From HXMU1420-13 sp034669965 (lineage in GTDB: Bacteria > Bacteroidota > Rhodothermia > Balneolales > Balneolaceae): 64,000 bases of DNA. A program made the position numbers and the translations under genes. Position 1 is the stretch's first letter, and each line of letters opens with the position of its first letter. Of the stretch, positions 1-8,575 are shown piece by piece. The notes under the pieces were generated by a model, which worked only from the letters and a program-made list of their open reading frames with translations, was not told the DNA's origin and made no database searches. Where the stretch lies: NCBI GenBank assembly GCA_034669965.1, contig JAXMOK010000008.1, forward strand, positions 74,562 through 138,561. Direction: 5' to 3'.

Positions 1-391
1 CGGTGATCAAATCAACTACATTATCCTGACGGAATGTTAAACTAGGAATGCTTTCAAGCTTTTCCCGCATCTTTTGGGCATATAGCATCCGATCACTCTG
101 GCAGCGAGGGCTCCACATCGCCGGGCCTTTGCTTCGGTTCAACATTCGAAATTGTACGGAAGATTCATCGCTTATAATACCGCTTAATCCACCTAAGGCA
201 TCAATCTCTCTTACTAATTGTCCTTTTGCCACACCGCCCATTGCCGGGTTGCAGGACATTTTTGCAATTGCTTCTAAGTTCATTGTTATCAATAGTGTTT
301 TAGCTCCTAAACGAGCTGCAGCTCCTGCTGCTTCGCTACCTGCGTGCCCAGCACCAACTACAATAACATCATATGAAGAGTAATTACTCAT
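1..391 (-). CDS. mnmG: tRNA uridine-5-carboxymethylaminomethyl modification enzyme MnmG (5' part, runs off the window)
   Basis: N-terminal 130 residues of MnmG (GidA), the FAD protein that with MnmE installs the carboxymethylaminomethyl group on U34 of some tRNAs. Reading the minus strand from the ATG at 391 gives a Rossmann FAD-binding motif VVGAGHAGSEAA (residues 11-22) and the family signatures CNPAMGG and GPAMWSPRCQSDR. The family is about 620 residues, so roughly four fifths of the gene lies left of position 1. No mnmE is visible here. The gene is divergent from the lipoprotein gene at 506. In many bacteria mnmG sits next to oriC; here the candidate origin is about 28 kb away. Confidence 0.95.
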   Translation of the reverse strand, partial: MSNYSSYDVIVVGAGHAGSEAAGAAARLGAKTLLITMNLEAIAKMSCNPAMGGVAKGQLVREIDALGGLSGIISDESSVQFRMLNRSKGPAMWSPRCQSDRMLYAQKMREKLESIPSLTFRQDNVVDLIT

Positions 392-505
392 CTATGTTTT
401 TATTATTTTTTAATTTATGTGAATTATTTACCGATAAGATATGTTGTTAAAGATACGTAAATTTATAACGTATAATTTTTCAACAAAATCACACCAAGAG
501 AAGAG

Positions 506-1753
506 ATGAGAAAATCAACATTGACGGTAATTTTGATCCTTACCGTATTAACCAGTTGTTCATTTTTTGGCAACAGCGCCGATGATCAGCGCATAGTAGT
601 TGTAAACGATGCAGAAGTATTGAGCCAACGCCAACAGATTAAAGAAGAAGTTATTCTGATAGATACAACTGTTACGAATGGATTCCGATCAAAAAAAGCT
701 AAAAAAGTTACATTTGATTTAACATTAAAATCAGAATTAAGTTCACCTGAAGTCAATGGGAATGTTCTTCAAGCAACAATGGTGAGCAATGATAACTCTA
801 AAGCAAAATGGCTGATCAGCTACAATCAAAAGGGAGATAATTATATTGGTAGCATCGACTTTGCCCAAGTTACCGGCAACGGGAAAAATATAGAAGTACG
901 GTCTAATGTGAGTTTTACAGATAGCGATGTAAACGCTGTGGACTTGAGCAATAATATTCTCTATGCGGCAATAGCTACAGATAATTCATCAATTGTAAAT
1001 GGAACCGATCGATCAGCTATACAGTCTCTCGGAATAAATGGATTTAACATCCAAGAGGATGAAAACACTGAGCGATCATTAAAGAGCTTTGCTGCCAATT
1101 CTATTCATATGGATGATGATCAAATTTATGTAACAAGCGGTAGCGATGGAGGCCTAACAGTTTTTGACGAAGACTTAAGCAATGAAATAGCCTTCGTAGA
1201 AATAGATGGCGCTAGATGGGTTGATATAACAGATGATTATTTAGTAGTGCTGGCAGGTGACACTAATAACGATGGCAATGGGATAATCTATCTCATAAAT
1301 AAATTGAGTTATCAAATAATTGCAGAGTATCCTTTTGCCGGTGCAAGTAAACCGGAGGCTAAAAACACGCTAGAAATTGTGAACAACTATGCGTTTATCG
1401 CTGCAGGAGATGAAGGTGTACAGCTGATGGATTTGAGGACAGGAACTGTTACACACAATATTCCCCGGCCGGATGCATCTTCCATGGGATTATCTGAAGA
1501 TGTTGTTACAACCAATGCCGTTACTGTGGATGACGACAAAATATTTATATCAAATGGTGAGGCAGGTGTTTATGTAGCTGAACTAAGTGAAGATGCAGAC
1601 GACCTTGAAAATGATGACTTCGAAATAACTATGTTAGGTAAACTACAATTTGGGGATGTTGAATCAGTGAATCATGTAACCTACCGAAACAAACTACTAG
1701 TTGTTGCTGCTGGTCTTGGTGGGACGAAGGTGGTTTCACTAACCGATAAATAA
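506..1753 (+). CDS. LVIVD/beta-propeller-like lipoprotein
   Basis: 415-residue exported lipoprotein of unknown role. The N-terminus has a basic start, a hydrophobic stretch and a lipobox LTSC, so the mature protein would begin at Cys18 and be membrane-anchored. From about residue 150 on there are repeated blade-like segments in which a phrase of the type GSDGGLTVF, AGDEGVQLM or NGEAGVYVA recurs, as in LVIVD-repeat beta-propellers. Asp/Asn-rich loops such as DTNNDGNG suggest Ca2+ sites. It is a single gene between mnmG (divergent) and tRNA-Asp (convergent). Propeller assignment is by repeat pattern only. Confidence 0.75.
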   Translation: MRKSTLTVILILTVLTSCSFFGNSADDQRIVVVNDAEVLSQRQQIKEEVILIDTTVTNGFRSKKAKKVTFDLTLKSELSSPEVNGNVLQATMVSNDNSKAKWLISYNQKGDNYIGSIDFAQVTGNGKNIEVRSNVSFTDSDVNAVDLSNNILYAAIATDNSSIVNGTDRSAIQSLGINGFNIQEDENTERSLKSFAANSIHMDDDQIYVTSGSDGGLTVFDEDLSNEIAFVEIDGARWVDITDDYLVVLAGDTNNDGNGIIYLINKLSYQIIAEYPFAGASKPEAKNTLEIVNNYAFIAAGDEGVQLMDLRTGTVTHNIPRPDASSMGLSEDVVTTNAVTVDDDKIFISNGEAGVYVAELSEDADDLENDDFEITMLGKLQFGDVESVNHVTYRNKLLVVAAGLGGTKVVSLTDK

Positions 1754-1782
1754 AAAAAGCCACTAAAGTAAACTTTAGTGGC
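1752..1782 (-). terminator. Terminator of tRNA-Asp
   Basis: A perfect 11-bp inverted repeat (1759-1769 with 1772-1782) is followed on the minus strand by seven T residues (1752-1758). It lies a few bases past the 3' end of tRNA-Asp and also just after the stop of the convergent lipoprotein gene, so the stem can serve both, but the T tract favours the tRNA strand. Confidence 0.85.
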
Positions 1783-1785
1783 TTG

Positions 1786-1859
1786 CGATCCGGAAGGGAC
1801 TCGAACCCTCGACCTCCTGCGTGACAGGCAGGCGTTCTAACCAACTGAACTACCGGACC
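1786..1859 (-). tRNA. tRNA-Asp (anticodon GTC)
   Basis: 74-nt cloverleaf on the minus strand. The acceptor stem GGTCCGG pairs with CCGGATC (one G-U pair), with discriminator G. The D-arm reads AGTTCAGTTGGTTAGAACG, the anticodon arm CCTGCCTGTCACGCAGG gives anticodon GTC, and the T-arm carries GGTTCGAGTCC. The 3' CCA is not encoded. A strong terminator follows directly. Confidence 0.97.
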
Positions 1860-1924
1860 ATCTCTTTGAGAGCATCAAATATAAAGAGGTATTGAATGCA
1901 TAGTCAACACCTCTTTCATTTTTT

Positions 1925-2464
1925 TTAAAGTAATTCTTTAATCGCTGAAACTAGTTCTTCACTTTCGGGCTTTGTCTTACTACGGAACCTTCGCTGTAGG
2001 TTTCCTTCTCTGTCGATTAAGAATTTCTCGAAATTCCACTTAATGTCACCTTCGAAATCTTTATTGGGAAGCGTAGTTAAGTAATCAAACAGGGGTGCTT
2101 TATCTTCACCTAAAACAGATACTTTTTCGGTCATAGGAAATGTTACACCATAATTGAGCGTACAAAACTGTTTGATGTCTTCTTCGGTACCGGGCTCCTG
2201 ACCAGCAAAGTTATTGGCTGGAAAGCCTACAACTACAAGACCATCATCGTTGTACTCTTCGTAAATAGCTTGCAAGCCTTCGTATTGGGGAGTGTATCCA
2301 CATTTTGAAGCAACGTTTACAATCAACAATACCTTACCTTTATATTGATCTAAATTCATTTCATTCCCATCAATATCTGAGAGTGAAAAGTCGTAAATAG
2401 AATTATTGAGGTTTGCCATACCAGAGAATAAAACTGTTAGCAGAATAGTTAGTATAATCTTCAT
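1925..2464 (-). CDS. Glutathione peroxidase family protein, exported
   Basis: 179-residue peroxidase of the Cys-type glutathione peroxidase family, which reduces peroxides, probably with thioredoxin-like donors. The catalytic tetrad is visible: Cys55 in ASKCGYTPQY, Gln89 in FAGQEPG, and Trp143-Asn144 in IKWNFEKFL. I chose the ATG at 2464 because it starts directly with a signal-peptide-like segment (MKIILTILLTVLFSG); an upstream ATG at 2497 would add 11 polar residues. Export to the periplasm is inferred from that segment. Single gene between tRNA-Asp and a divergent gene at 2525. Confidence 0.92.
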   Translation of the reverse strand: MKIILTILLTVLFSGMANLNNSIYDFSLSDIDGNEMNLDQYKGKVLLIVNVASKCGYTPQYEGLQAIYEEYNDDGLVVVGFPANNFAGQEPGTEEDIKQFCTLNYGVTFPMTEKVSVLGEDKAPLFDYLTTLPNKDFEGDIKWNFEKFLIDREGNLQRRFRSKTKPESEELVSAIKELL

Positions 2465-2524
2465 CGCGTAAATTTTGAATGATTTGTTACCAATCAAAGT
2501 TAAACTGTTTTTTATTCATTCCCC

Positions 2525-3244
2525 ATGCACTTAAAAATTATTACTCTTTTACTAATCGGAATTCTCTTTCATACAGAATTTGCACTAGCTCAAATGTTTT
2601 CCGTTTCCGATAAAAGAGAAACGATTACCCAACCAAAATCAATCTTACGAATTGGAACAAGTCTTACTAATTTCACTTATGTAGGCAATTCATCAGAAAG
2701 TGGACCGGAACAACTAAATGTGGAACAGCCTATTTTGGCCGTTGGATTTGAGTCGATGGGGCTTTCTGCTAATGTATTACTTGGTAATCGATTATCTGGT
2801 ATTAAAGACGGCTCATTTTTTGATCTAAACATTAAATTCACAAATGGACTCGCGTTAGTTCGTAGACAAAAGCTTCAATTTGGCTTTCCTATTCAATTAA
2901 ACACAGGCTTAACTACCTCTAACAACGATTTTTATGAAGACCGATTTAACCAATCTTTTTTTTCCGGTGGCACGGGTCTTTTCCTTAATGCAAATCCTAG
3001 TCGCGCGCTTCAAACAAGTGTTACAGGCATAGTTGGGTATGGGTTCAGCAACTCCAATGGTGGGTTCTTTGGTGGAAATCTATTCTATTATTCGGCGAGT
3101 ACAAGAATTAACTGGTTGAATGCTGTCGGAAGCCGCACTCTAAGTTTTGGGTATGATTATATCTTTAGAGCTTATGATATTGATGTTAACTTGTACGATT
3201 ATGATCTTTCAGGACATCAATTCACTTTAGGAATTTCACTTTGA
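2525..3244 (+). CDS. Putative outer-membrane beta-barrel protein, unknown function
   Basis: 239 residues with a clear signal peptide ending near FALAQ (residue 23). The rest is rich in alternating hydrophobic/polar strands with aromatic residues and Gly/Asn turns (for example GYGFSNSNGGFFGGNLFYY), typical of a small outer-membrane barrel. I do not recognise the family. Its stop codon overlaps the TTG start of the next gene, so the two are translationally coupled, and the MBL hydrolase follows with no gap. Confidence 0.7.
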   Translation: MHLKIITLLLIGILFHTEFALAQMFSVSDKRETITQPKSILRIGTSLTNFTYVGNSSESGPEQLNVEQPILAVGFESMGLSANVLLGNRLSGIKDGSFFDLNIKFTNGLALVRRQKLQFGFPIQLNTGLTTSNNDFYEDRFNQSFFSGGTGLFLNANPSRALQTSVTGIVGYGFSNSNGGFFGGNLFYYSASTRINWLNAVGSRTLSFGYDYIFRAYDIDVNLYDYDLSGHQFTLGISL

Positions 3245-3540
3245 AACCAGATAAACTACTTCTTGAGTTAGAGCAAATTCTCGAGCAATCAGGATACACA
3301 CTTAGAAAAGAGCGTGGGTCGTTTAGAGGTGCCGATTGTGTGATTGAAGGAGATAAACTTGTGATGGTGAATAAAAACAAACCAGCGGAAGCTCAACTCG
3401 GTACCATTGCAAAAGTTCTGGGTCAGGTAGATTTAGCAGAAACCTATATCAAGCCGGCTGTTCGAAAAGAGCTTATAAAATTATGGGATCGACTATCAGT
3501 AACACCGGTTGCTGACGACCGTGACTGGGAGATGGGTTAA
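3241..3540 (+). CDS. Small conserved-looking protein of unknown function
   Basis: 99-residue cytoplasmic, charged protein that I cannot place in a family. It starts with TTG, overlapping the stop codon of the upstream barrel gene by four bases, and ends directly before the ATG of the MBL hydrolase (spacing zero). It contains a basic-acidic first half (EQILEQSGYTLRKERGSFRG) and a helical second half ending in DDRDWEMG. The tight packing argues that it is a real gene read as one unit with its neighbours. Confidence 0.75.
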   Translation: MKPDKLLLELEQILEQSGYTLRKERGSFRGADCVIEGDKLVMVNKNKPAEAQLGTIAKVLGQVDLAETYIKPAVRKELIKLWDRLSVTPVADDRDWEMG

Positions 3541-4302
3541 ATGAAGCTCACCTTTTTGGGTACCGGAACTTCGATGGGCGTGCCTGTAGCCGGTGGATTT
3601 ATGCGCGAAGAACTATACCATGACCCAAGGAATGAGCGTATGCGATGCTCTATCTGGATCCAGACAAACGAGTGTTCTTTTTTGATTGATGTTGGGCCGG
3701 AATATCGAATGCAAAGCATCCGAAGCGGTATAAAATCGGTTGATTTTGTTCTGGTTACCCACGAGCATATGGATCACATCGGCGGGCTTGATGAACTGAG
3801 AATGTATAACTACAAGAAGAAAGGCCCCATAGAAGTTTATACCACCCAATCTGCTTGTGAATCTATAAAAAGCAGATTCGACTATATGTTTGGCGAAAAC
3901 AAATATCCGGGTTCTACTTCTCTGGATTTAAAAGAAATTACAGCGCCGATGAATATTGGGGATGTAGAAATTACTCCCCTACCGATTTCACATGGCTCTC
4001 TTGAAATATTGGGTTACCGAATCAACAATACCGCATACCTTACCGATGTAAAGCACATTCCGGATTCGACGCATGAACTGCTTGATGGATGTGAAACTAT
4101 CATTTTAAGTGCTTTGCGCTGGGAGCCGGAACATCCAACACATCTTACCATACCGGAAGCTGTAGAAATAATCGAGCAAACTAACATTCCCGAGGCGTAC
4201 TTGATCCACATGAACAGTTATGTGGATCATGAATCAACAAATAAGAAGTTGCCGCCACACATCAAATTAGCGTTTGATATGCAGACGATACCTCTTCGCT
4301 AA
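3541..4302 (+). CDS. MBL-fold metal-dependent hydrolase (PhnP/RNase Z-like)
   Basis: 253-residue metallo-beta-lactamase-fold phosphodiesterase-type hydrolase. It begins with the strand motif LTFLGTGTSMGVP, has the metal-binding HxHxDH motif THEHMDH at 73-79, a second His in PISHGS, Asp in YLTDVKH and a final His in HMNSY. The motif set and length match PhnP-like or lipoate-unrelated MBL hydrolases common in Bacteroidota; the substrate is unknown. The 3' end overlaps the convergent guanylyltransferase gene by four bases. Confidence 0.88.
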   Translation: MKLTFLGTGTSMGVPVAGGFMREELYHDPRNERMRCSIWIQTNECSFLIDVGPEYRMQSIRSGIKSVDFVLVTHEHMDHIGGLDELRMYNYKKKGPIEVYTTQSACESIKSRFDYMFGENKYPGSTSLDLKEITAPMNIGDVEITPLPISHGSLEILGYRINNTAYLTDVKHIPDSTHELLDGCETIILSALRWEPEHPTHLTIPEAVEIIEQTNIPEAYLIHMNSYVDHESTNKKLPPHIKLAFDMQTIPLR

Positions 4303-5384
4303 AGAAACTTGTTGAGATCTTCGGCAGATTTCAAGTGTTCCACAATTTGTTTTACACCTTGAGCGGTATTCAAATTACAAATCAAAATTGCTGTTTCGGT
4401 TTCAACCACGGCAATGTTATCAACGCCAACAAGTGAAATCATTTTTTCGGAGTCAGACATTACTAAATTGTTTTCTGAAGCTGCAAAGCTCGCGAACATA
4501 GTTTGAACCGCATTGCCTAGTTTGTCTTTTTCGGCAAGCTCATATACCGCCGACCAACTTCCTACATCGTTCCAGCCAAATTCTCCGGGTACAACAAACA
4601 CAGATTGCGAGCGCTCCATAATGCCATAATCAATCGAAATTGATTCGCAGCTGTAGTAGAAATCCTTAATCGAGGCACCATGATAATCGGTATACAATTC
4701 TTCGCTCGCTTTTTTTAGTTCTTCGAACATATCCGGGAGATGAGATTCGATTTCAACCAATACCGTAGCTGCTTTCCAAACAAACATGCCGCTATTCCAG
4801 AAATACTCGCCCGATTCTAAAAACTTCTCAGCGGTAGATAAATCTGGTTTTTCTGTAAATGCTTGTACAGGGTGTACTGCATTTTCCCCAAATACTTCTT
4901 CCGATGCTTTTTCGGCATGTATGTAACCAAAGCCTGTTTCCGGCTTGTCCGGGTTGATACCAATGGTTACTAAATGCTGTCCAGATTGTGCCTTTTCGAT
5001 GGCTGAGTTCAAGATATTCATAAATCCATCAGCATTGGTTATATGATGATCGGCAGGAAGCACAACCATGGTTGCATCGGGATCTTTTTTGTACAGTAAT
5101 TCTGCAGCAATGGCTACACATGGAGCTGTATTTTTTGCAACCGGCTCTCCAACAATATTCTCATCAGGAACTTTAGGCAGCTGCTCCTTAACAATGTCTA
5201 CGTAACTCTCGTTGGTAACCACCATTATCCGCTCTTGAGGTATAACCGACTCAATACGCTTGGCAGTATTTTGAATCATGGTTCCTTCCCCAAAAAGGTT
5301 CAAGAATTGTTTCGGAAGTGATTTTGTGCTTTTAGGCCAAAAACGAGTGCCGGATCCACCGGCCATAATTACTGCATAAACCAT
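4299..5384 (-). CDS. manC: Mannose-1-phosphate guanylyltransferase
   Basis: 361-residue nucleotidyltransferase that makes GDP-mannose from mannose-1-phosphate and GTP for exopolysaccharide or glycan synthesis. The signature MAGGSGTRFWP and the substrate-loop lysine in SLPKQF are at residues 8-28. VVLPADHH and TEKPDL motifs follow. Length fits the short form without the C-terminal phosphomannose isomerase domain. It lies 43 bp downstream of the histidine kinase gene, so it may be read with the two-component system. Confidence 0.93.
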   Translation of the reverse strand: MVYAVIMAGGSGTRFWPKSTKSLPKQFLNLFGEGTMIQNTAKRIESVIPQERIMVVTNESYVDIVKEQLPKVPDENIVGEPVAKNTAPCVAIAAELLYKKDPDATMVVLPADHHITNADGFMNILNSAIEKAQSGQHLVTIGINPDKPETGFGYIHAEKASEEVFGENAVHPVQAFTEKPDLSTAEKFLESGEYFWNSGMFVWKAATVLVEIESHLPDMFEELKKASEELYTDYHGASIKDFYYSCESISIDYGIMERSQSVFVVPGEFGWNDVGSWSAVYELAEKDKLGNAVQTMFASFAASENNLVMSDSEKMISLVGVDNIAVVETETAILICNLNTAQGVKQIVEHLKSAEDLNKFL

Positions 5385-5427
5385 AAATAATATTAGTTTT
5401 AATAATTCTACTTAATAGTTGGAAAAA

Positions 5428-6501
5428 TCAGGAGGCAATTTTAGACAAACTTACAGAGAAAACCGAACCTTTGTTGGGTTCACTGGTAATTGTAAGTTTT
5501 TCGCCGTGTGCTTCGATAATGTGTTTTACAATAGCAAGCCCTAAGCCGGTACCACCACGTTCTCTTGATCGAGATTTATCAACCCTAAAAAAGCGCTCGG
5601 TAACCCGTGGGATATCTGTTTTGTCAATCCCCATTCCGGTGTCTTTCACAAATAAGAAAATTTTTAAATCAGACGGCTCATTGGGTTCAATGCCCACTTC
5701 TACCTTTCCGCCTTTTTGATTGTACTTAATACCGTTTTCTATCAGATTTATGAGAACTTGCCTCAATTGATTTTTATCCGCTCTAATCTGAATGTTCTGA
5801 TCAAAAGGGTGAATAATTAAATCTACTTCTTCTTTATCTGCTTTATACATGAGGCTTTCAACCACGTCGTTCACTATCTCGAATAGATAAATATTCTCGA
5901 TATCCGATTTCAATTCACCGGTTTCTAACTTCGAAATTTCCATCAAATCTTTGGTTAGAAAGATAAGGCGATTAACATTTCGCATGGCTTTTTCAAGAAA
6001 CTTCCGATTTACTTCTTCATCTTCAAGTGCACCATTAAGTAATGTTTCTATAAATCCCTGAATGGCGAATATCGGCGTTTTTAACTCATGTGAAATATCC
6101 CCGATAAACTCTTTCCGATAATTTTCGATTCGATTTAGGCGCTGAATTTCACGCTCTACCGTCCGGCTCGACTTGATTAGGTGCTTGATGATGTAATCCA
6201 ATTCATCATCATATTGGGTGCGTAGGTCTTCAATTTCTTCAAAGCGTTTTTTAGAGATGTTCTTCGAAACACGCTCAAGCACTTTTATCCGCCGATATTG
6301 AAGTTTATAACCAACAAAATAGCTGGTTAGCATAGTTGCCACTAACACGAGGCCCGATAACAGTAACGAATTACTGATGGCTACATGCCCAACAAAATGG
6401 ATGATCACAAACGTAAGAATTGCCGAGATAAACCCGGTGTAGAACGAAATCCTCAGACCAAGCTTATATAACGCTTTGTCTTTTCTTCTTTGCCTGCTCA
6501 T
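5428..6501 (-). CDS. Sensor histidine kinase, PhoR-like
   Basis: 357-residue membrane kinase with two closely spaced transmembrane segments (about 17-39 and 42-64) leaving almost no periplasmic domain, then a linker, the HisKA box SHELKTPI with phospho-accepting His138, and a HATPase domain with the N box (NLIENGIKYN), G1 (DTGMGID) and G2 (RGGTGLGLAI). It overlaps the response-regulator gene by four bases (ATGA). The architecture resembles PhoR; the signal is unknown. The lack of a sensory loop suggests that it senses within the membrane or through a partner. Confidence 0.93.
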   Translation of the reverse strand: MSRQRRKDKALYKLGLRISFYTGFISAILTFVIIHFVGHVAISNSLLLSGLVLVATMLTSYFVGYKLQYRRIKVLERVSKNISKKRFEEIEDLRTQYDDELDYIIKHLIKSSRTVEREIQRLNRIENYRKEFIGDISHELKTPIFAIQGFIETLLNGALEDEEVNRKFLEKAMRNVNRLIFLTKDLMEISKLETGELKSDIENIYLFEIVNDVVESLMYKADKEEVDLIIHPFDQNIQIRADKNQLRQVLINLIENGIKYNQKGGKVEVGIEPNEPSDLKIFLFVKDTGMGIDKTDIPRVTERFFRVDKSRSRERGGTGLGLAIVKHIIEAHGEKLTITSEPNKGSVFSVSLSKIAS

Positions 6502-7175
6502 TCCTTAAATCGATATCCTACACCTTTAACAGTTTCGATGTAATGATCGCCTAGTTTTTCTCTTATTTTTCGCACATGAACATCAACCGTGCGATCTACC
6601 ACATAAATATTATCGCCCCACACTTTGTTCAATAAGGTTTGGCGATCCATCACCTTGCCTCTTCGGCTTGCTAAGAAGAAAAGCAGCTCAAATTCTTTTC
6701 TTGGCAACTGAAATTCATCGTCCCCTCTTTTCACAATGTATCGATCTTTATCTATTTCCAGATCATGCACTTCCAATTTATTTAAAGTATCTCCGGCTTC
6801 GCCAAAGCGACGCATAACCGCTTTAATTCGAGAAACAAGCTTTGTGGTGCTAATTGGCTTGGTGATGAAATCATCGCCACCTTTGTTTAAGCTTTCAATT
6901 TCGGTGTTTTCATCGCTTCGTGCAGTCAAAAAGATGATAGGAATGCGCTTCAGATCGTCATCTTTGCGCATAATTTCTACTGCTTCAAGGCCATCCATCT
7001 TCGGCATCATAATATCAAGCAGCACTAAATCCGGTTTGTGCTCTTTGGCAACTTCGATACCTTCTTGCCCGTTTTCTGCTTTAAGTACTTTAAAGCCTTC
7101 CTTTTTTAAGTTGTACTCAATTAGATCAAGAAGGTCTTGTTCGTCGTCAACTACAAGAATCGTTTTTTTTGCCAC
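6498..7175 (-). CDS. Response regulator, OmpR/PhoB family
   Basis: 225 residues: receiver domain with acidic pocket DDE (10-12), phospho-acceptor Asp54 in LLDIMMPKMDG, Thr in FLTAR and Lys in ITKPIS, followed by a winged-helix DNA-binding domain with the transactivation loop and RTVDVHVRKIREKLG recognition helix. It is the first gene of the pair with the kinase at 5428. PhoB-like by motif, but no phosphate genes adjoin it; the nearest phosphate-binding-like gene is at 45.1 kb. Confidence 0.94.
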   Translation of the reverse strand: MAKKTILVVDDEQDLLDLIEYNLKKEGFKVLKAENGQEGIEVAKEHKPDLVLLDIMMPKMDGLEAVEIMRKDDDLKRIPIIFLTARSDENTEIESLNKGGDDFITKPISTTKLVSRIKAVMRRFGEAGDTLNKLEVHDLEIDKDRYIVKRGDDEFQLPRKEFELLFFLASRRGKVMDRQTLLNKVWGDNIYVVDRTVDVHVRKIREKLGDHYIETVKGVGYRFKE

Positions 7176-7281
7176 CGAATTATTTGGTTTGTTAATGGGA
7201 AAACAATTCTACAATTATACTAATCATAGCGTGGAATGTATAATGAAGAAATTGTTACCTACTTATAAAGCGCCGGAAGTG

Positions 7282-7875
7282 CTATTTATTAAGTAAACTT
7301 AGCGACTTTCGAATCACGGCAGATGAATCACTTACTTCCCCGGCGTTAATAACTGACATCGCTGCTTGCTCCGACTCTTTTTGTTTAAACCCAAGAGCCT
7401 GCAATGCCTGAACCGCTTCTTCAAAAACTCCGGCTTGAGCATTTGTGGCGCCGGTTACGCTGCCTGTATCAAAAGATTTCAGTTTTTCGCGTAGCTCAAC
7501 AATTATTCGTTCTGCGGTTTTCTTTCCTATTCCCGGAACGCGAGAAAGTGCAACGGCATCACCACCAGTAATTGCGGCTATTAAATTAGATGCCGGAAGT
7601 CCACTTAAAATAGTGAGCCCTAATTTCGGGCCAACTCCTTTCACAGTGATCAACTGCTCAAAGAGGTTCTTCTCATCTTTCGTGAAGAAACCAAACAATC
7701 TTTGATCGCTATCTGTGATGTGATGGTAGATAAGTAGTTTAATATCTTTACCTGCTCCCCTTAATTGATCGATGGTTTGAGTAGAAGCTTCTACTTTATA
7801 CCCCACACCATTCACATCCAAAAAAATGGCGTCTTCGGTGCTTTCTTCAATATGTCCTTTCAAAAATGCGATCAT
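7282..7875 (-). CDS. ruvA: Holliday junction branch migration protein RuvA
   Basis: 197-residue RuvA. Domain I starts MIAFLKGHIEE, two helix-hairpin-helix motifs follow in LITVKGVGPKLGLTIL and LSRVPGIGKKTAERIIVE, and a C-terminal RuvB-contact domain ends the protein (ALGFKQKE). RuvA binds the four-way junction and loads RuvB. The gene begins 15 bp after ruvC ends; ruvB is not in this window. Confidence 0.97.
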   Translation of the reverse strand: MIAFLKGHIEESTEDAIFLDVNGVGYKVEASTQTIDQLRGAGKDIKLLIYHHITDSDQRLFGFFTKDEKNLFEQLITVKGVGPKLGLTILSGLPASNLIAAITGGDAVALSRVPGIGKKTAERIIVELREKLKSFDTGSVTGATNAQAGVFEEAVQALQALGFKQKESEQAAMSVINAGEVSDSSAVIRKSLSLLNK

Positions 7876-7890
7876 GTATATGGCTGTAAT

Positions 7891-8460
7891 TTATTTTCTA
7901 ACTCTACCCGGGTTTTGCTCCACAAAACTGGCCCAATCCCCTTTTTTATTATTCTGATGAGTTTTTTTGGTGGATGAAGGAATCCTTTGGTTGTTCATCA
8001 TGTGGCACCAGGCAACAGCAAGTGCGTCGGTGGCATCATTCGAGAGCTTTTCATCGGGCAAACGAACCATTTTCTTTAACATAAAAGCCACCTGATCTTT
8101 ACTGGCGTTACCATTTCCGGTGATGGATTTCTTCACCACTTTCGGGAAATATTCCACTGCTTCCAAACCACATTGCTTGATCGCCAATATTGCAGCGGCC
8201 TGTGCGCGACCTAGTTTAAGCATCGCCTGCGGATCTACCCCATAAATCGGAGTCTCTACCGCGCATTGGGTGGGTTTGATGGATTTAATGATGCCGGAAA
8301 TCTGCTCGAAAATATAATTCAGTCGATCAGAATGCTCCGGGATTTTTGCCATCCGAATCACATCGCAACGCAAAGCTATCAACTTGCCATTCTCCTCGGT
8401 AAGTACCGCGTATCCGGTTACCCGTGAGCCGGGATCGATACCAAGGATTATTTCTGGCAT
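7891..8460 (-). CDS. ruvC: Holliday junction resolvase RuvC
   Basis: 189-residue RuvC endonuclease. The four catalytic acidic residues are visible: Asp9 (GIDPGS), Glu69 (AVETP), Asp142 and Asp145 (SNDATDALAVA). The C-terminus carries a basic tail of about 20 residues. It is the first gene of a ruvC-ruvA pair. Upstream lies a short palindromic repeat (8497-8516). Confidence 0.97.
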   Translation of the reverse strand: MPEIILGIDPGSRVTGYAVLTEENGKLIALRCDVIRMAKIPEHSDRLNYIFEQISGIIKSIKPTQCAVETPIYGVDPQAMLKLGRAQAAAILAIKQCGLEAVEYFPKVVKKSITGNGNASKDQVAFMLKKMVRLPDEKLSNDATDALAVAWCHMMNNQRIPSSTKKTHQNNKKGDWASFVEQNPGRVRK

Positions 8461-8496
8461 GGTAGAGCGGGTTTAGTGTGAATTAATTATACAGTC

Positions 8497-8516
8497 ATTC
8501 CTGTGAAAGCAGGAAT
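8497..8516. repeat. Short dispersed palindrome
   Basis: Inverted repeat ATTCCTG-N6-CAGGAAT between fabI and ruvC. Similar hairpins with the wording gaa(a/g)GC(A/G)GG occur elsewhere in the window, for example near 25,870. It may act as a weak terminator or be one copy of a small dispersed repeat. Confidence 0.5.
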
Positions 8517-8575
8517 CTCAATCTCAAGATTCCTTATTCGCGCGAATGACTTATCAATGGAACAAAAACTATACC

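Noticed and set aside
1629..1844. Protein-coding gene across tRNA-Asp
   Set aside because: The open frame is antisense to the lipoprotein end and runs through a complete tRNA and its terminator.
6498..7175. Regulator of a phosphate (pst/pho) operon nearby
   Set aside because: The PhoB-like label rests on fold only; no pst or phoU gene adjoins it, and the PBP-like gene is 38 kb away.
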